A stretch of DNA of 53,924 nt from JABDKJ01 sp039028335 (GTDB lineage Bacteria; Bacteroidota; Bacteroidia; Flavobacteriales_D; JABDKJ01), in contig JBCCIF010000008.1 of NCBI GenBank assembly GCA_039028335.1, forward strand, positions 1 through 53,924, written 5' to 3'. Of this stretch, positions 17,241 through 24,773 are shown piece after piece; within the stretch, counting starts at the first letter, position 1, and every line of letters starts with the position of its first letter. A program made the translations under genes and the position numbers. The notes beneath the pieces are model-generated. The model was not told the origin of the DNA. It searched no databases and saw only the letters and a list, made by a program, of their open reading frames with translations.

Positions 17241-20200
17241 CTAGCGAATTAGCGTTACATGACCTTTGAAATTCAATATTTCAGCTCCAAACGGATTTTT
17301 AAACGTTAAGGTCCAAAGATAGATATCACTTAGGGCATAGTATTCGGGATTAAATCCGCTGCCATTCCATTGATCTTCTAATCGGCTTGAAAAGAAAATT
17401 TCTTCTCCCCAACGGTTGAAAATTCTGAATTCATATTGCTCTGGAATCCCATTAGTAATTATAGGGCCAAATCGGTCATTTATTCCGTCTCCATCGGGGG
17501 TGAACGAATTGGGTATGTACACAAGTGGATCTCCAGATACTTCAATAACGCTGCAGAAAGTGCTGGCGCATGAATTTTGATCTATCCCTGTTAGACAAAC
17601 CTCGTAATTGTCTGGATTGATTTCTGAAAACAGAACAGTCGGGTTGATTTCATTACTTAATCCAATACTTTCAATATTCCATTCAAAAAGCAGATTGTTT
17701 TCGGATAGATTGATAAGATTTACAAGCGGATCGGTCAATAGAACTGGATCGGGGTTAAAATAGAAGTTGACCAATGGATTTGTGTAAACCGTTACTTGAA
17801 CAGTGTCGCTATTGCTGCAGCCATTTAATGCGCCTTCCAATACGTATTCAACAGTGACCATTTCGTCATTAGAGTTTTCAAGGCTGACGGCAGTTTGACC
17901 ATCAAATGGGTTTGATAAGCCAGCTGTATTGTCCCAGAAATAAATGACATCCGTTAGCGGGGTGCCTCCAATTATTGTTGTATCAGAAGGGCAGATAAAT
18001 ACATCTGGTCCAGCATCAATCGATGGGATTGGATTAACAATTAAGTTTTCGCTGAAAACATTTTGATTTGCACAATTGGTAGTGTTATTAATGATATTAA
18101 AAACACCAAATTCACCTCCATTTTGAGCTTGCCAATTCAGCTGATGACCGCTGTTTACCGTCAAGGGCAAAGTGTCGGTTGGATAGAAAAATTCAAAACT
18201 GAATTCGTCATTTTGATTAAAGGCAAAAGTCACGGTTACAATTTCATCTTCGCAAACTTCATTTTCACTGATTACAAAATCTACAACTGGGGCTTCATTC
18301 GTTTGTACTATGGCATTTCCTGTAAATGTTCCTTCACAAAAGTCATCAGCTAAGGCGATAATCTCATAGTTTCCAGCGTTTTGCGCATAAAAGCTATAGG
18401 TGCCGTTTGAATTAAAAGGACCAAAGTTGTTTAGTCCATCTGTATATGAAAAGATATAGTTTGCGGTCCCTCCGGTAAATTCAAACTCAATTAAAGTTGA
18501 ATCTCCTTCACAAAATGTTGCACCTCCTGATAGTGAACCAAGGGGGTTTTCCAAAAATTCGATTTCTACTGTATCGCTTAAACTTTCCGAACAAAATGCA
18601 TCGCTTACTCCAGTGAAAACATAAGTCCCTTCAAGATTTAAATCGAAATTGTCGATACTGTTATTGAATATAATGGACGGCTGAGGAAATCCATTCCACT
18701 CATAATCAAGGACCCAAGGGCCAGTGCCGATAAAATTGAACTCCAATTGGTTATTGTCGTTTTCACAGAAAACACTGAGGGGTGAAATATTCAATTCGGG
18801 TAAATCATTAACGATCAGTTGGGACTGAGATGCGTTTGAAATACCTGTGCAATATTGATTCGATACAAGGTCAATAGAATAGGTGGCTTCAGCATTGGCG
18901 GTGAAGATAAATGGGTTTGAAGTCGCAAGGAATGGACTGCCAGCTACAGGACCGTTATTATCGCTGATTTCTATTGTCCAAGGACCTTCTCCTAAAAGAT
19001 CAATGGACAAGTCAACTGTTTCACCTGGGCAAATGGTATTGCTTAAGAGTTGAAAGTTTGCCTCGGGAATTTGATAGAAAACTACGGGTATTCCAACTCC
19101 AACGCTCAAACAAGGATCCGCCAAATTCACATTCCCTCCATTGTTTAAACCTGCGACAGGAGAAATATAATAGACTTGACCGTAGTTTAGATTGTTGTTG
19201 AAGAAAAAGAAAGGAGTAGAATTACTTGCGAACACATTTCCGAGCAATGAACCGGGGTTATCGTGCAAGATAAATTCAAGAATGTCACCATCCTGCAATA
19301 TACTGTCATTACCAAAGTAATTGGCAACATCAATTGCAAGATTTTCGCAAGTGCTTATTGTATCAATTGTGTTCATCGATCCTGAAACGCTAGGAACGCA
19401 AGAGCAGTTAATGCTGATATTTAAGGTATTTGATTGGCACCCGAATTCATCTTCTAAGTTGATTGAGAAAACTTCACCGTTAGGGTAAGAGTTACTTTCA
19501 AAATCGGAAATGCCCAATGATCCATCAATTCCATTTAAGGTCAAATTGTCGCTATCACCATCAAACAAATCAAAGGTGACAATGCCTTCTTCAGTCAAAG
19601 GATCGCACTCTACATCTGCATTAAAAATTTGAGGATTATCACTGAAATAGACTTCTGCGCAATCCGAAACTTGACTAACACATTGCCCAAAACTCATCGG
19701 AACTATAGAATCTGCGCAATAAGTTAAAGTTGTCAATCCCGGCAGATCAATGAAGTCCCCATCATTCAGATTCGAAAATTGAAAGAGGTTTCCGTTCTGT
19801 GATAACCAAATACTGTAATTGGTCCATTGACCTGAAATATCCACTTCAATTTGGGCTTGACTTCCTGGACATATACTATCTGGTGTGATAAGCTCTAGAG
19901 TCGGAGCTTCAAATACCTCAATTGACTCCGAATTGGCCGTTGCTGTTGTGCAAGCTGGCATATTAGCATCAATTACTTCAGCTAAAGCAATGTTTACTGT
20001 TCCAGGATTACTCATTAAAATTGGAACGGTCTCGTTTGCAGCAAGCCCTGGAAAAATTTGATTAGGAGCTCCGCTTATATCAATGACAGCTGTGAATGGG
20101 CCTGTTCCGGTAAAAGCCAGATCTACAAGAACTTCATTTCCAACACAAACATCTCCGGATAAAGAGATACTTCCGTCTGGTGGGTCATTGACAATTACAT

Positions 20201-22115
20201 TAATTTCATTATTTGCATTCACAAATCCAATACACGAATTACCAGTATCGTCAAAAGAAGTCAAGTAGAATGTAGTCGAAGAGTTCACCAGAATACTGGT
20301 ACTATATGTGTTACCCACTAGTCCTGTTTCCGATATAATGGTATTTCCGTTAGAATCGGTAACTACGATGTCATAAGGACCTGTTCCATCAGAGAAGAGA
20401 AAATCGAAATCTACGTTGACAGGTCCGCATGAAATAATTTGATCGAGCCCTCCAGAAGTCATTCCCGCTTGTGGAGAGATATTGAAAGTGATTTCTAATT
20501 CTGCGGTATTTTCACAAACGGAGCCTGCTCCAACAGTATATTCAAATATGATTGCCGTATTAGGTGGATAGTTCATTGGGTCAATAAATCCTCCAGGTAT
20601 AGGGGTCCCATTGGCTTGTTCTACCCAAGATCCTCCTGCATCAGGGCCTCCATTTAGGAAACCAAATAGATTGATAGATGCTGCAGAACTGCAAATACTT
20701 GTGCTAGAGTTGATTCCAGCATTTAACTGACCCACAATTGAAACAACTATTTCTGCTGAAGAAGAACATTGGTTAAGCGTTCCATTTGCGATGGTATATG
20801 TATATGTTCCAGCAATTGCATTAGAGGGATCGAGAATTCCTAAATGACCGCCAGGTAATGTATTATTATTGGGATCTGTCCATGAACCACCTATTTCTGG
20901 AGTGCCCAGTAAATTATCGAAGAGATTTATAGTATTAGCACCGGAACATAGTGAAATAGAATTATCAGATCCCGGATCCGAATAAGGAACAGAGGTAAGG
21001 TAAACAAATACAGTATCACCTGGGCAAAGACCGTTGGAATTTGTGATATACAAATACTCTCCTGTAATATCAACATCTGCATCGTATGTACCGTCCCATG
21101 GATTTCCGTTTGGGTCCAACCAAAACCCATTTGGATCTGCAGGTGCGGGAGTGAAAAAATTAATGATATTCAAAACAGGAAAGTCTTCGCATGCCTCAAG
21201 TTCAAAAATCGGGGGGCCTGCATCAGGAAAAGGATTAATGGTTATATCCAAACTGCTTTCATCAATACATCCTCCTGCTCCAGTAACTTGGTAAGTATAC
21301 GTGCCTGCTGGGTCGTTTGCAGGGTTGAAAAAATTGCTCGGTAAAAGCATGCCATTGTAATACCAATCGCCACCTAAATTTTCTCCATCAATAAGGTCAT
21401 TCAGGTTTATAATACCTATGCTAGAATCAGAACAATAAGTCATGCAATTGTCCTGACCAGCCGAAACATTACAGCAATTGGAAATTGCTGAAAGAGAAGG
21501 CATAGGGTCACCAGCGCAATTTGTTCCTCCAGAATTGTTTCCTATTTCCGCATTGGCGTCTGAAAGGGTGTTTATTGTTACGCTTAAATCTTCTCCGTTG
21601 ATACAACTAGCAAAGTCCGATACAGTAACATTGAAACAAAAATTAAAGCAGGTGCTTACGCAGGTGCCATTAAAAAGAGCGCATGGGTCACCCCAGTAGT
21701 TTGTAGGATCTAGATTTCCATCCTCATACAAAAATCCAGGTCCCATGGTATTTCCCGTTTCTGGATTTACATAAGAGTTTGTAAATGTCCAGCTTCCGCT
21801 TTGAAAACCGCTACTGCAGGAGATTGTGTTTTCCGGAAAACTTGCACAATTGCTTGGAATTGCTCCGGGACTGATACTGCTTGCTTCCCATCCATTTCCC
21901 AGCAGTATTTCTACACCCATGAGATACTCAGGGTTTAAAATGTCAAACTCCCAATCCGTTTGAAAACAGAAAGTGACCGTTTCACCGCTCGTATACATTC
22001 CATTGGTAGGAGCTGGATAAGCTGTGAAAGAATAATTCTGTATGCATTGTCCAAAAGAGCTTTGAACAGTAAATACACAGAGAATAAAAGCTACATATGT
22101 AAGAAGCTTTTTCAC
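17241..22115 (-). CDS. Giant T9SS type B surface protein with repeated Ig-like domains
   Basis: A 1624-residue secreted protein. Signal peptide 1-22 (ends SSFG, before QCIQNYSF). It then has a Cys-rich N-terminal domain and a long array of roughly 90-120-residue Ig-like/SprB-type beta domains (recurring patterns such as GTGPFTAVIDISG, GEGPWTIEISDNNGP and ICPGETVDLSIDLLG), and a type B sorting domain about 1531-1624 (YIPNSFTPDGDGINDRFG to KGHVTLIR). The T9SS should carry it to the surface; a stalk-like adhesin is plausible. The start codon is GTG. A terminator-like hairpin at 22156-22187 separates it from the sigma/anti-sigma pair upstream, and no TAnnTTTG element is visible in the short gap, so its promoter is unclear. 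No enzymatic motif is seen. Confidence 0.87.
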   Translation of the reverse strand: MKKLLTYVAFILCVFTVQSSFGQCIQNYSFTAYPAPTNGMYTSGETVTFCFQTDWEFDILNPEYLMGVEILLGNGWEASSISPGAIPSNCASFPENTISCSSGFQSGSWTFTNSYVNPETGNTMGPGFLYEDGNLDPTNYWGDPCALFNGTCVSTCFNFCFNVTVSDFASCINGEDLSVTINTLSDANAEIGNNSGGTNCAGDPMPSLSAISNCCNVSAGQDNCMTYCSDSSIGIINLNDLIDGENLGGDWYYNGMLLPSNFFNPANDPAGTYTYQVTGAGGCIDESSLDITINPFPDAGPPIFELEACEDFPVLNIINFFTPAPADPNGFWLDPNGNPWDGTYDADVDITGEYLYITNSNGLCPGDTVFVYLTSVPYSDPGSDNSISLCSGANTINLFDNLLGTPEIGGSWTDPNNNTLPGGHLGILDPSNAIAGTYTYTIANGTLNQCSSSAEIVVSIVGQLNAGINSSTSICSSAASINLFGFLNGGPDAGGSWVEQANGTPIPGGFIDPMNYPPNTAIIFEYTVGAGSVCENTAELEITFNISPQAGMTSGGLDQIISCGPVNVDFDFLFSDGTGPYDIVVTDSNGNTIISETGLVGNTYSTSILVNSSTTFYLTSFDDTGNSCIGFVNANNEINVIVNDPPDGSISLSGDVCVGNEVLVDLAFTGTGPFTAVIDISGAPNQIFPGLAANETVPILMSNPGTVNIALAEVIDANMPACTTATANSESIEVFEAPTLELITPDSICPGSQAQIEVDISGQWTNYSIWLSQNGNLFQFSNLNDGDFIDLPGLTTLTYCADSIVPMSFGQCVSQVSDCAEVYFSDNPQIFNADVECDPLTEEGIVTFDLFDGDSDNLTLNGIDGSLGISDFESNSYPNGEVFSINLEDEFGCQSNTLNISINCSCVPSVSGSMNTIDTISTCENLAIDVANYFGNDSILQDGDILEFILHDNPGSLLGNVFASNSTPFFFFNNNLNYGQVYYISPVAGLNNGGNVNLADPCLSVGVGIPVVFYQIPEANFQLLSNTICPGETVDLSIDLLGEGPWTIEISDNNGPVAGSPFLATSNPFIFTANAEATYSIDLVSNQYCTGISNASQSQLIVNDLPELNISPLSVFCENDNNQLEFNFIGTGPWVLDYEWNGFPQPSIIFNNSIDNFDLNLEGTYVFTGVSDAFCSESLSDTVEIEFLENPLGSLSGGATFCEGDSTLIEFEFTGGTANYIFSYTDGLNNFGPFNSNGTYSFYAQNAGNYEIIALADDFCEGTFTGNAIVQTNEAPVVDFVISENEVCEDEIVTVTFAFNQNDEFSFEFFYPTDTLPLTVNSGHQLNWQAQNGGEFGVFNIINNTTNCANQNVFSENLIVNPIPSIDAGPDVFICPSDTTIIGGTPLTDVIYFWDNTAGLSNPFDGQTAVSLENSNDEMVTVEYVLEGALNGCSNSDTVQVTVYTNPLVNFYFNPDPVLLTDPLVNLINLSENNLLFEWNIESIGLSNEINPTVLFSEINPDNYEVCLTGIDQNSCASTFCSVIEVSGDPLVYIPNSFTPDGDGINDRFGPIITNGIPEQYEFRIFNRWGEEIFFSSRLEDQWNGSGFNPEYYALSDIYLWTLTFKNPFGAEILNFKGHVTLIR

Positions 22116-22155
22116 GGATAATTTAATGGTTATTCCTTTATACGTTACAAATGAA

Positions 22156-22187
22156 AAAAGGTTTTACCTATTAAGATAAAACCTTTT
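22156..22187 (-). terminator. Terminator-like hairpin after the sigma/anti-sigma operon
   Basis: A perfect 11-bp inverted repeat (AAAAGGTTTTA and TAAAACCTTTT) with a 10-base loop. Read on the minus strand it is followed by a continued run of T, so it should end transcripts coming from the sigma factor pair before the 1624-residue T9SS gene. The A-run on the other side could also let it act in the opposite direction. Its AT-rich stem makes complete termination uncertain. Confidence 0.65.
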
Positions 22188-22207
22188 AGAATATTATTTA
22201 TCGAATT

Positions 22208-23020
22208 TTATCTGAAAAGCTTCACTTTACCTTGATACATTTCTTGTTTTTTGTCGGTAATAATCAAAACTCTCCAACTGTAATTTCCTTGGTTAGCTTT
22301 CTTCTCGGAATCGAGTATAAAACCTTTCCATTTGTTGTTGAACTCTTTCGATTTGAAAACTATATCCCCTTTAAGATCAGTGATTTCCAGAACGAAATTG
22401 TCAACAGTCGATAGCTCGGTTGGCATAAATTCATCTCCTCTATTGTCGTTGTTAGGAGTAAATTTATAAGGTGCTCCTAATTTGTACTTAGTTCCTTTGA
22501 AATGAACCGTTTTGCGTTTAGTGAACTCATCGATTTCACTTCGAACACCGGAATCGATTCCTTCATTTGCACTGCCTTTTTGAGCAATGTAAGCTGCTGC
22601 TTCTTCCTGAGAAAATCCATAGTTATTTGGAGAAGCTTCCTCACCTTTTGTATTTGTTTGATTTTGATCTACAGCAATAGCATCAGCACCTTCAGGTGTT
22701 TCATGCGACATGCCTTGTTTTGTTTCAGTTAACGCTAAAGTTTCTTTTAGGTCTGTAGAGGCATTAAAATCTGAATTTTCTTCTATCGAATTGCTTGCCT
22801 TTTCATTGTGAGCTAAATCCTCATCTCCAAAACTCTGCATACCTGCGAAAAGACCACCTAATAATATACCAGGTAAGATGAAAAACTTCAGAAAAGATGA
22901 ACTTTTTGCTCCCATTCCTGCTGCTGCTTGGAAATTAGCCCATGAATTATCGTTCAATGGGAGTTCATAATTATCAAATACTCTTCTAACGCCTTCCTCA
23001 AAAAAATCAAATTGTCTCAT
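22208..23020 (-). CDS. Single-span membrane protein, putative anti-sigma factor with a T9SS type B-like periplasmic domain
   Basis: A 270-residue protein whose ATG lies 14 bases inside the sigma factor gene, a typical sigma/anti-sigma arrangement. The N-terminus (about 1-42, FEEGVRRVFDNYELPLNDNS) resembles the short cytoplasmic segment of Bacteroidota sigma partners. Residues about 43-64 form one membrane span (FLKFFILPGILLGGLFAG). A polar acidic linker (65-180) follows. Residues about 183-270 look like a degenerate type B sorting domain: YKFTPNNDNRGDEFMP, then FVLEITDLKGDIVFKS, WKG, NYSWRV and a final GKVKLFR, comparable to SFTPNGDGVNDFL...FDRWG...WDG...GVYVWR...GHLTIIR in the true cargo. 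There is no cleavable signal peptide, so it should stay anchored. The anti-sigma role is inferred from position and topology; the domain resemblance is directly visible. Confidence 0.7.
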   Translation of the reverse strand: MRQFDFFEEGVRRVFDNYELPLNDNSWANFQAAAGMGAKSSSFLKFFILPGILLGGLFAGMQSFGDEDLAHNEKASNSIEENSDFNASTDLKETLALTETKQGMSHETPEGADAIAVDQNQTNTKGEEASPNNYGFSQEEAAAYIAQKGSANEGIDSGVRSEIDEFTKRKTVHFKGTKYKLGAPYKFTPNNDNRGDEFMPTELSTVDNFVLEITDLKGDIVFKSKEFNNKWKGFILDSEKKANQGNYSWRVLIITDKKQEMYQGKVKLFR

Positions 23021-23585
23021 CTACCTTTTTCCCAATTTTTGTAGTTAAAATCTTTTTTATTCGTTGTTTAGCTTTTGCCAAGTTGGATTTTGAAGTTCCC
23101 TCAGAGATACCTAGTTTTTCCGCAATTTCTTTATGTGTATGACCTTCCAACACATATAGGTTAAAAACAGTTCTGTAAGCGGGTGAAATTTGATGCAAGG
23201 CATTTAAAACGTCATTTGCACTAAATTCAAATTCATCTTCAAAAGTTTCTTCTTCAATTGAGTCAGACAGCTTTTCCTCCTGATCCTCAAAAGAAGTAAA
23301 CATATTTGCTTTTTTCTTTCGAATCGCATCGATCGCTGTATTCACAATCACTCTTCTAATCCAACCTTCCAAAGAACCTTTGCCATCAAATTTACCAATT
23401 TTGTCAAAAACTTTGATAAATCCATCCTGCAAAATATCTTTTGCCTCATCCATGTTTTCAGCATATCTGAGACAAACGACTAACATTTTCCCATAATGTG
23501 TCTCAAAGACCCATTGTTGGGATTTCGGATCACCCTTGGCGCATCCTGCAAGTATATCTTTCAGAGCTTCAGGGCTAATCTTCAT
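23007..23585 (-). CDS. ECF-type RNA polymerase sigma-70 factor
   Basis: A 192-residue extracytoplasmic-function sigma factor. Region 2 spans about residues 25-95 (LRYAENMDEAKDILQDGFIK for core binding and -10 recognition, then GWIRRVIVNTAIDAIRKKK). An acidic linker (about 100-120) follows, then region 4 (about 125-180, with the helix-turn-helix HKEIAEKLGISEGTSKSNLA). The next gene overlaps it by 14 bases and encodes a membrane protein that probably restrains it. Two promoters can be proposed upstream: a housekeeping -7 element at 23662-23669, and an ECF-like element pair immediately before the ATG that may be autoregulatory. The regulon cannot be read from the sequence; T9SS cargo or envelope genes are candidates by location. 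Confidence 0.93.
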   Translation of the reverse strand: MKISPEALKDILAGCAKGDPKSQQWVFETHYGKMLVVCLRYAENMDEAKDILQDGFIKVFDKIGKFDGKGSLEGWIRRVIVNTAIDAIRKKKANMFTSFEDQEEKLSDSIEEETFEDEFEFSANDVLNALHQISPAYRTVFNLYVLEGHTHKEIAEKLGISEGTSKSNLAKAKQRIKKILTTKIGKKVDETI

Positions 23586-23588
23586 TGG

Positions 23589-23617
23589 TCAGACGTAATA
23601 AATTGCATAGGGTTGCC
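23589..23617 (-). promoter_or_regulatory. Possible ECF-sigma-dependent autoregulatory promoter
   Basis: On the minus strand GGCAACC (23617-23611) is followed after 15 bases by CGTCTGA (23595-23589). An AAC-containing -35 and a CGTC -10 at this spacing are the usual ECF promoter pattern. The -10 ends three bases before the sigma ATG, so the transcript would be leaderless or nearly so. That is unusual and lowers confidence. Confidence 0.4.
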
Positions 23618-23661
23618 TGTCATCTTAAAATTTATTTTATCTCTTCATAGACTGAGATGAC

Positions 23662-23669
23662 CAAATATA
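23662..23669 (-). promoter_or_regulatory. Housekeeping -7 promoter element for the sigma factor gene
   Basis: TATATTTG on the minus strand matches TAnnTTTG. The predicted start near 23655 gives a leader of about 70 bases before the sigma ATG. It would provide basal expression of the sigma/anti-sigma pair independent of the sigma factor itself. Confidence 0.5.
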
Positions 23670-23702
23670 AAATTTTTGCTCAAGAAGCATGAAAAAATGG
23701 TA

Positions 23703-23736
23703 TTTGGCTTCAATTGCTACTTAAATTATAAATTTG
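23703..23736 (+). promoter_or_regulatory. Promoter of malate dehydrogenase
   Basis: TTTG (23703-23706) and TAAATTTG (23729-23736), 22 bases apart, fit the Bacteroidota -33/-7 arrangement. Transcription would start near 23742, about 38 bases before the ATG. It is divergent from the sigma factor promoters within the same 194-base gap. Confidence 0.55.
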
Positions 23737-23779
23737 CAGCAAATTGAAAGAATAAATAATTGTTATAAATCACCTTATT

Positions 23780-24721
23780 ATGAAAAAAGTAACAGTAGTG
23801 GGAGCCGGAAATGTGGGAGCGACCTGTGCGGATGTCTTGGCATATAGAGAAGTATGCAATGAAGTTGTATTATTAGACATTAAAGACGGTTACGCAGAAG
23901 GAAAAGCACTGGATATTTGGGAGAAATCACCCATAAATTTATATGATACAAGAACCGTTGGTTCTACAAATGATTATTCTAAAACGGCCAATTCTGACGT
24001 TGTCGTAATCACTTCTGGCATTCCTAGAAAGCCCGGCATGAGCAGAGATGATTTAATTTCAACCAATGCAGGTATAGTTAAGACCGTAACAGAAAATGTA
24101 TTGAAGTATTCTCCAGACGCGATTTTGATAATCGTTTCAAATCCTTTAGATGTGATGTCATATGCAGCTTATAAAACTGCGGCAAAAGATTCATCTAAAG
24201 TTATGGGGATGGCTGGAATCTTGGATACAGCGAGATACCGCTCTTTTTTAGCTCTTGAGCTTAATGTCTCACCGAAAGATATTCAAGCAGTGTTAATGGG
24301 TGGACATGGAGATACTATGGTGCCTTTGCCTCGATTCACAACTGTTGGTGGTATACCGGTTACTGACTTAGTGTCAAAAGATCGATTAGACGCCATAATT
24401 GAAAGAACGAAAAAAGGTGGAGGCGAAATAGTAAATCTTCTTGGAACATCAGGTTACTATGCCCCAGGATCTGCTGCTGCACAAATGGTTGAAGCGATAG
24501 TTAAAGATCAAAAAAGGGTCTTCCCAGTATGTTCATGGTTGACAGGTGAGTATGGCCTAAGTGATATCTATTTAGGTGTTCCTGTAATCCTTGGAGAAGG
24601 TGGTATTGAGAAAATTATCGAACTCAAACTCAATGATGCCGAAATGGAATTATTGAATACTTCTGCTCAGCATGTGAGAGACGTTATGTCTGTTTACGAC
24701 AATATGGCTGCCGCAGTCTAA
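23780..24721 (+). CDS. mdh: Malate dehydrogenase
   Basis: NAD-dependent oxidation of malate to oxaloacetate in the citric acid cycle, cytoplasmic. The 313 residues have the Rossmann motif VGAGNVGATCAD (7-18), Asp33 for NAD selectivity, the substrate loop IPRKPGMSRDD with Arg83 and Arg89, Asp149/Arg152 in ILDTARYR, and the catalytic His176 in MGGHGDTMVP. This is the lactate-dehydrogenase-like MDH class. Arg at 83, where lactate dehydrogenases have Gln, supports malate as substrate. It is a single-gene unit between its own promoter and a strong terminator. It diverges from the sigma factor gene, with no functional link apparent. Confidence 0.95.
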   Translation: MKKVTVVGAGNVGATCADVLAYREVCNEVVLLDIKDGYAEGKALDIWEKSPINLYDTRTVGSTNDYSKTANSDVVVITSGIPRKPGMSRDDLISTNAGIVKTVTENVLKYSPDAILIIVSNPLDVMSYAAYKTAAKDSSKVMGMAGILDTARYRSFLALELNVSPKDIQAVLMGGHGDTMVPLPRFTTVGGIPVTDLVSKDRLDAIIERTKKGGGEIVNLLGTSGYYAPGSAAAQMVEAIVKDQKRVFPVCSWLTGEYGLSDIYLGVPVILGEGGIEKIIELKLNDAEMELLNTSAQHVRDVMSVYDNMAAAV

Positions 24722-24742
24722 AAAATCCTACTTAATTAATGA

Positions 24743-24773
24743 AGCCTGGACCATTTGATCCGGGCTTTTTTTA
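24743..24773 (+). terminator. Rho-independent terminator after mdh
   Basis: The stem AGCCTGGA/TCCGGGCT (one G-T wobble) with an 8-base loop is followed by seven T. Its distal end touches the stop of the convergent FG-GAP gene, and it may slow transcription from both sides. Confidence 0.85.

Noticed and set aside
17225..17244. Hairpin CTAGAA/TTCTAG at the end of the 1624-residue T9SS gene as a terminator
   Set aside because: The stem has only six pairs and the T-run is short and begins several bases away, so it is too weak to call.
22116..22155. ECF promoter before the 1624-residue T9SS gene
   Set aside because: TTGTAACG is present, but no CGTC lies at the right distance, so direct control by the neighbouring sigma factor is not supported by this motif.
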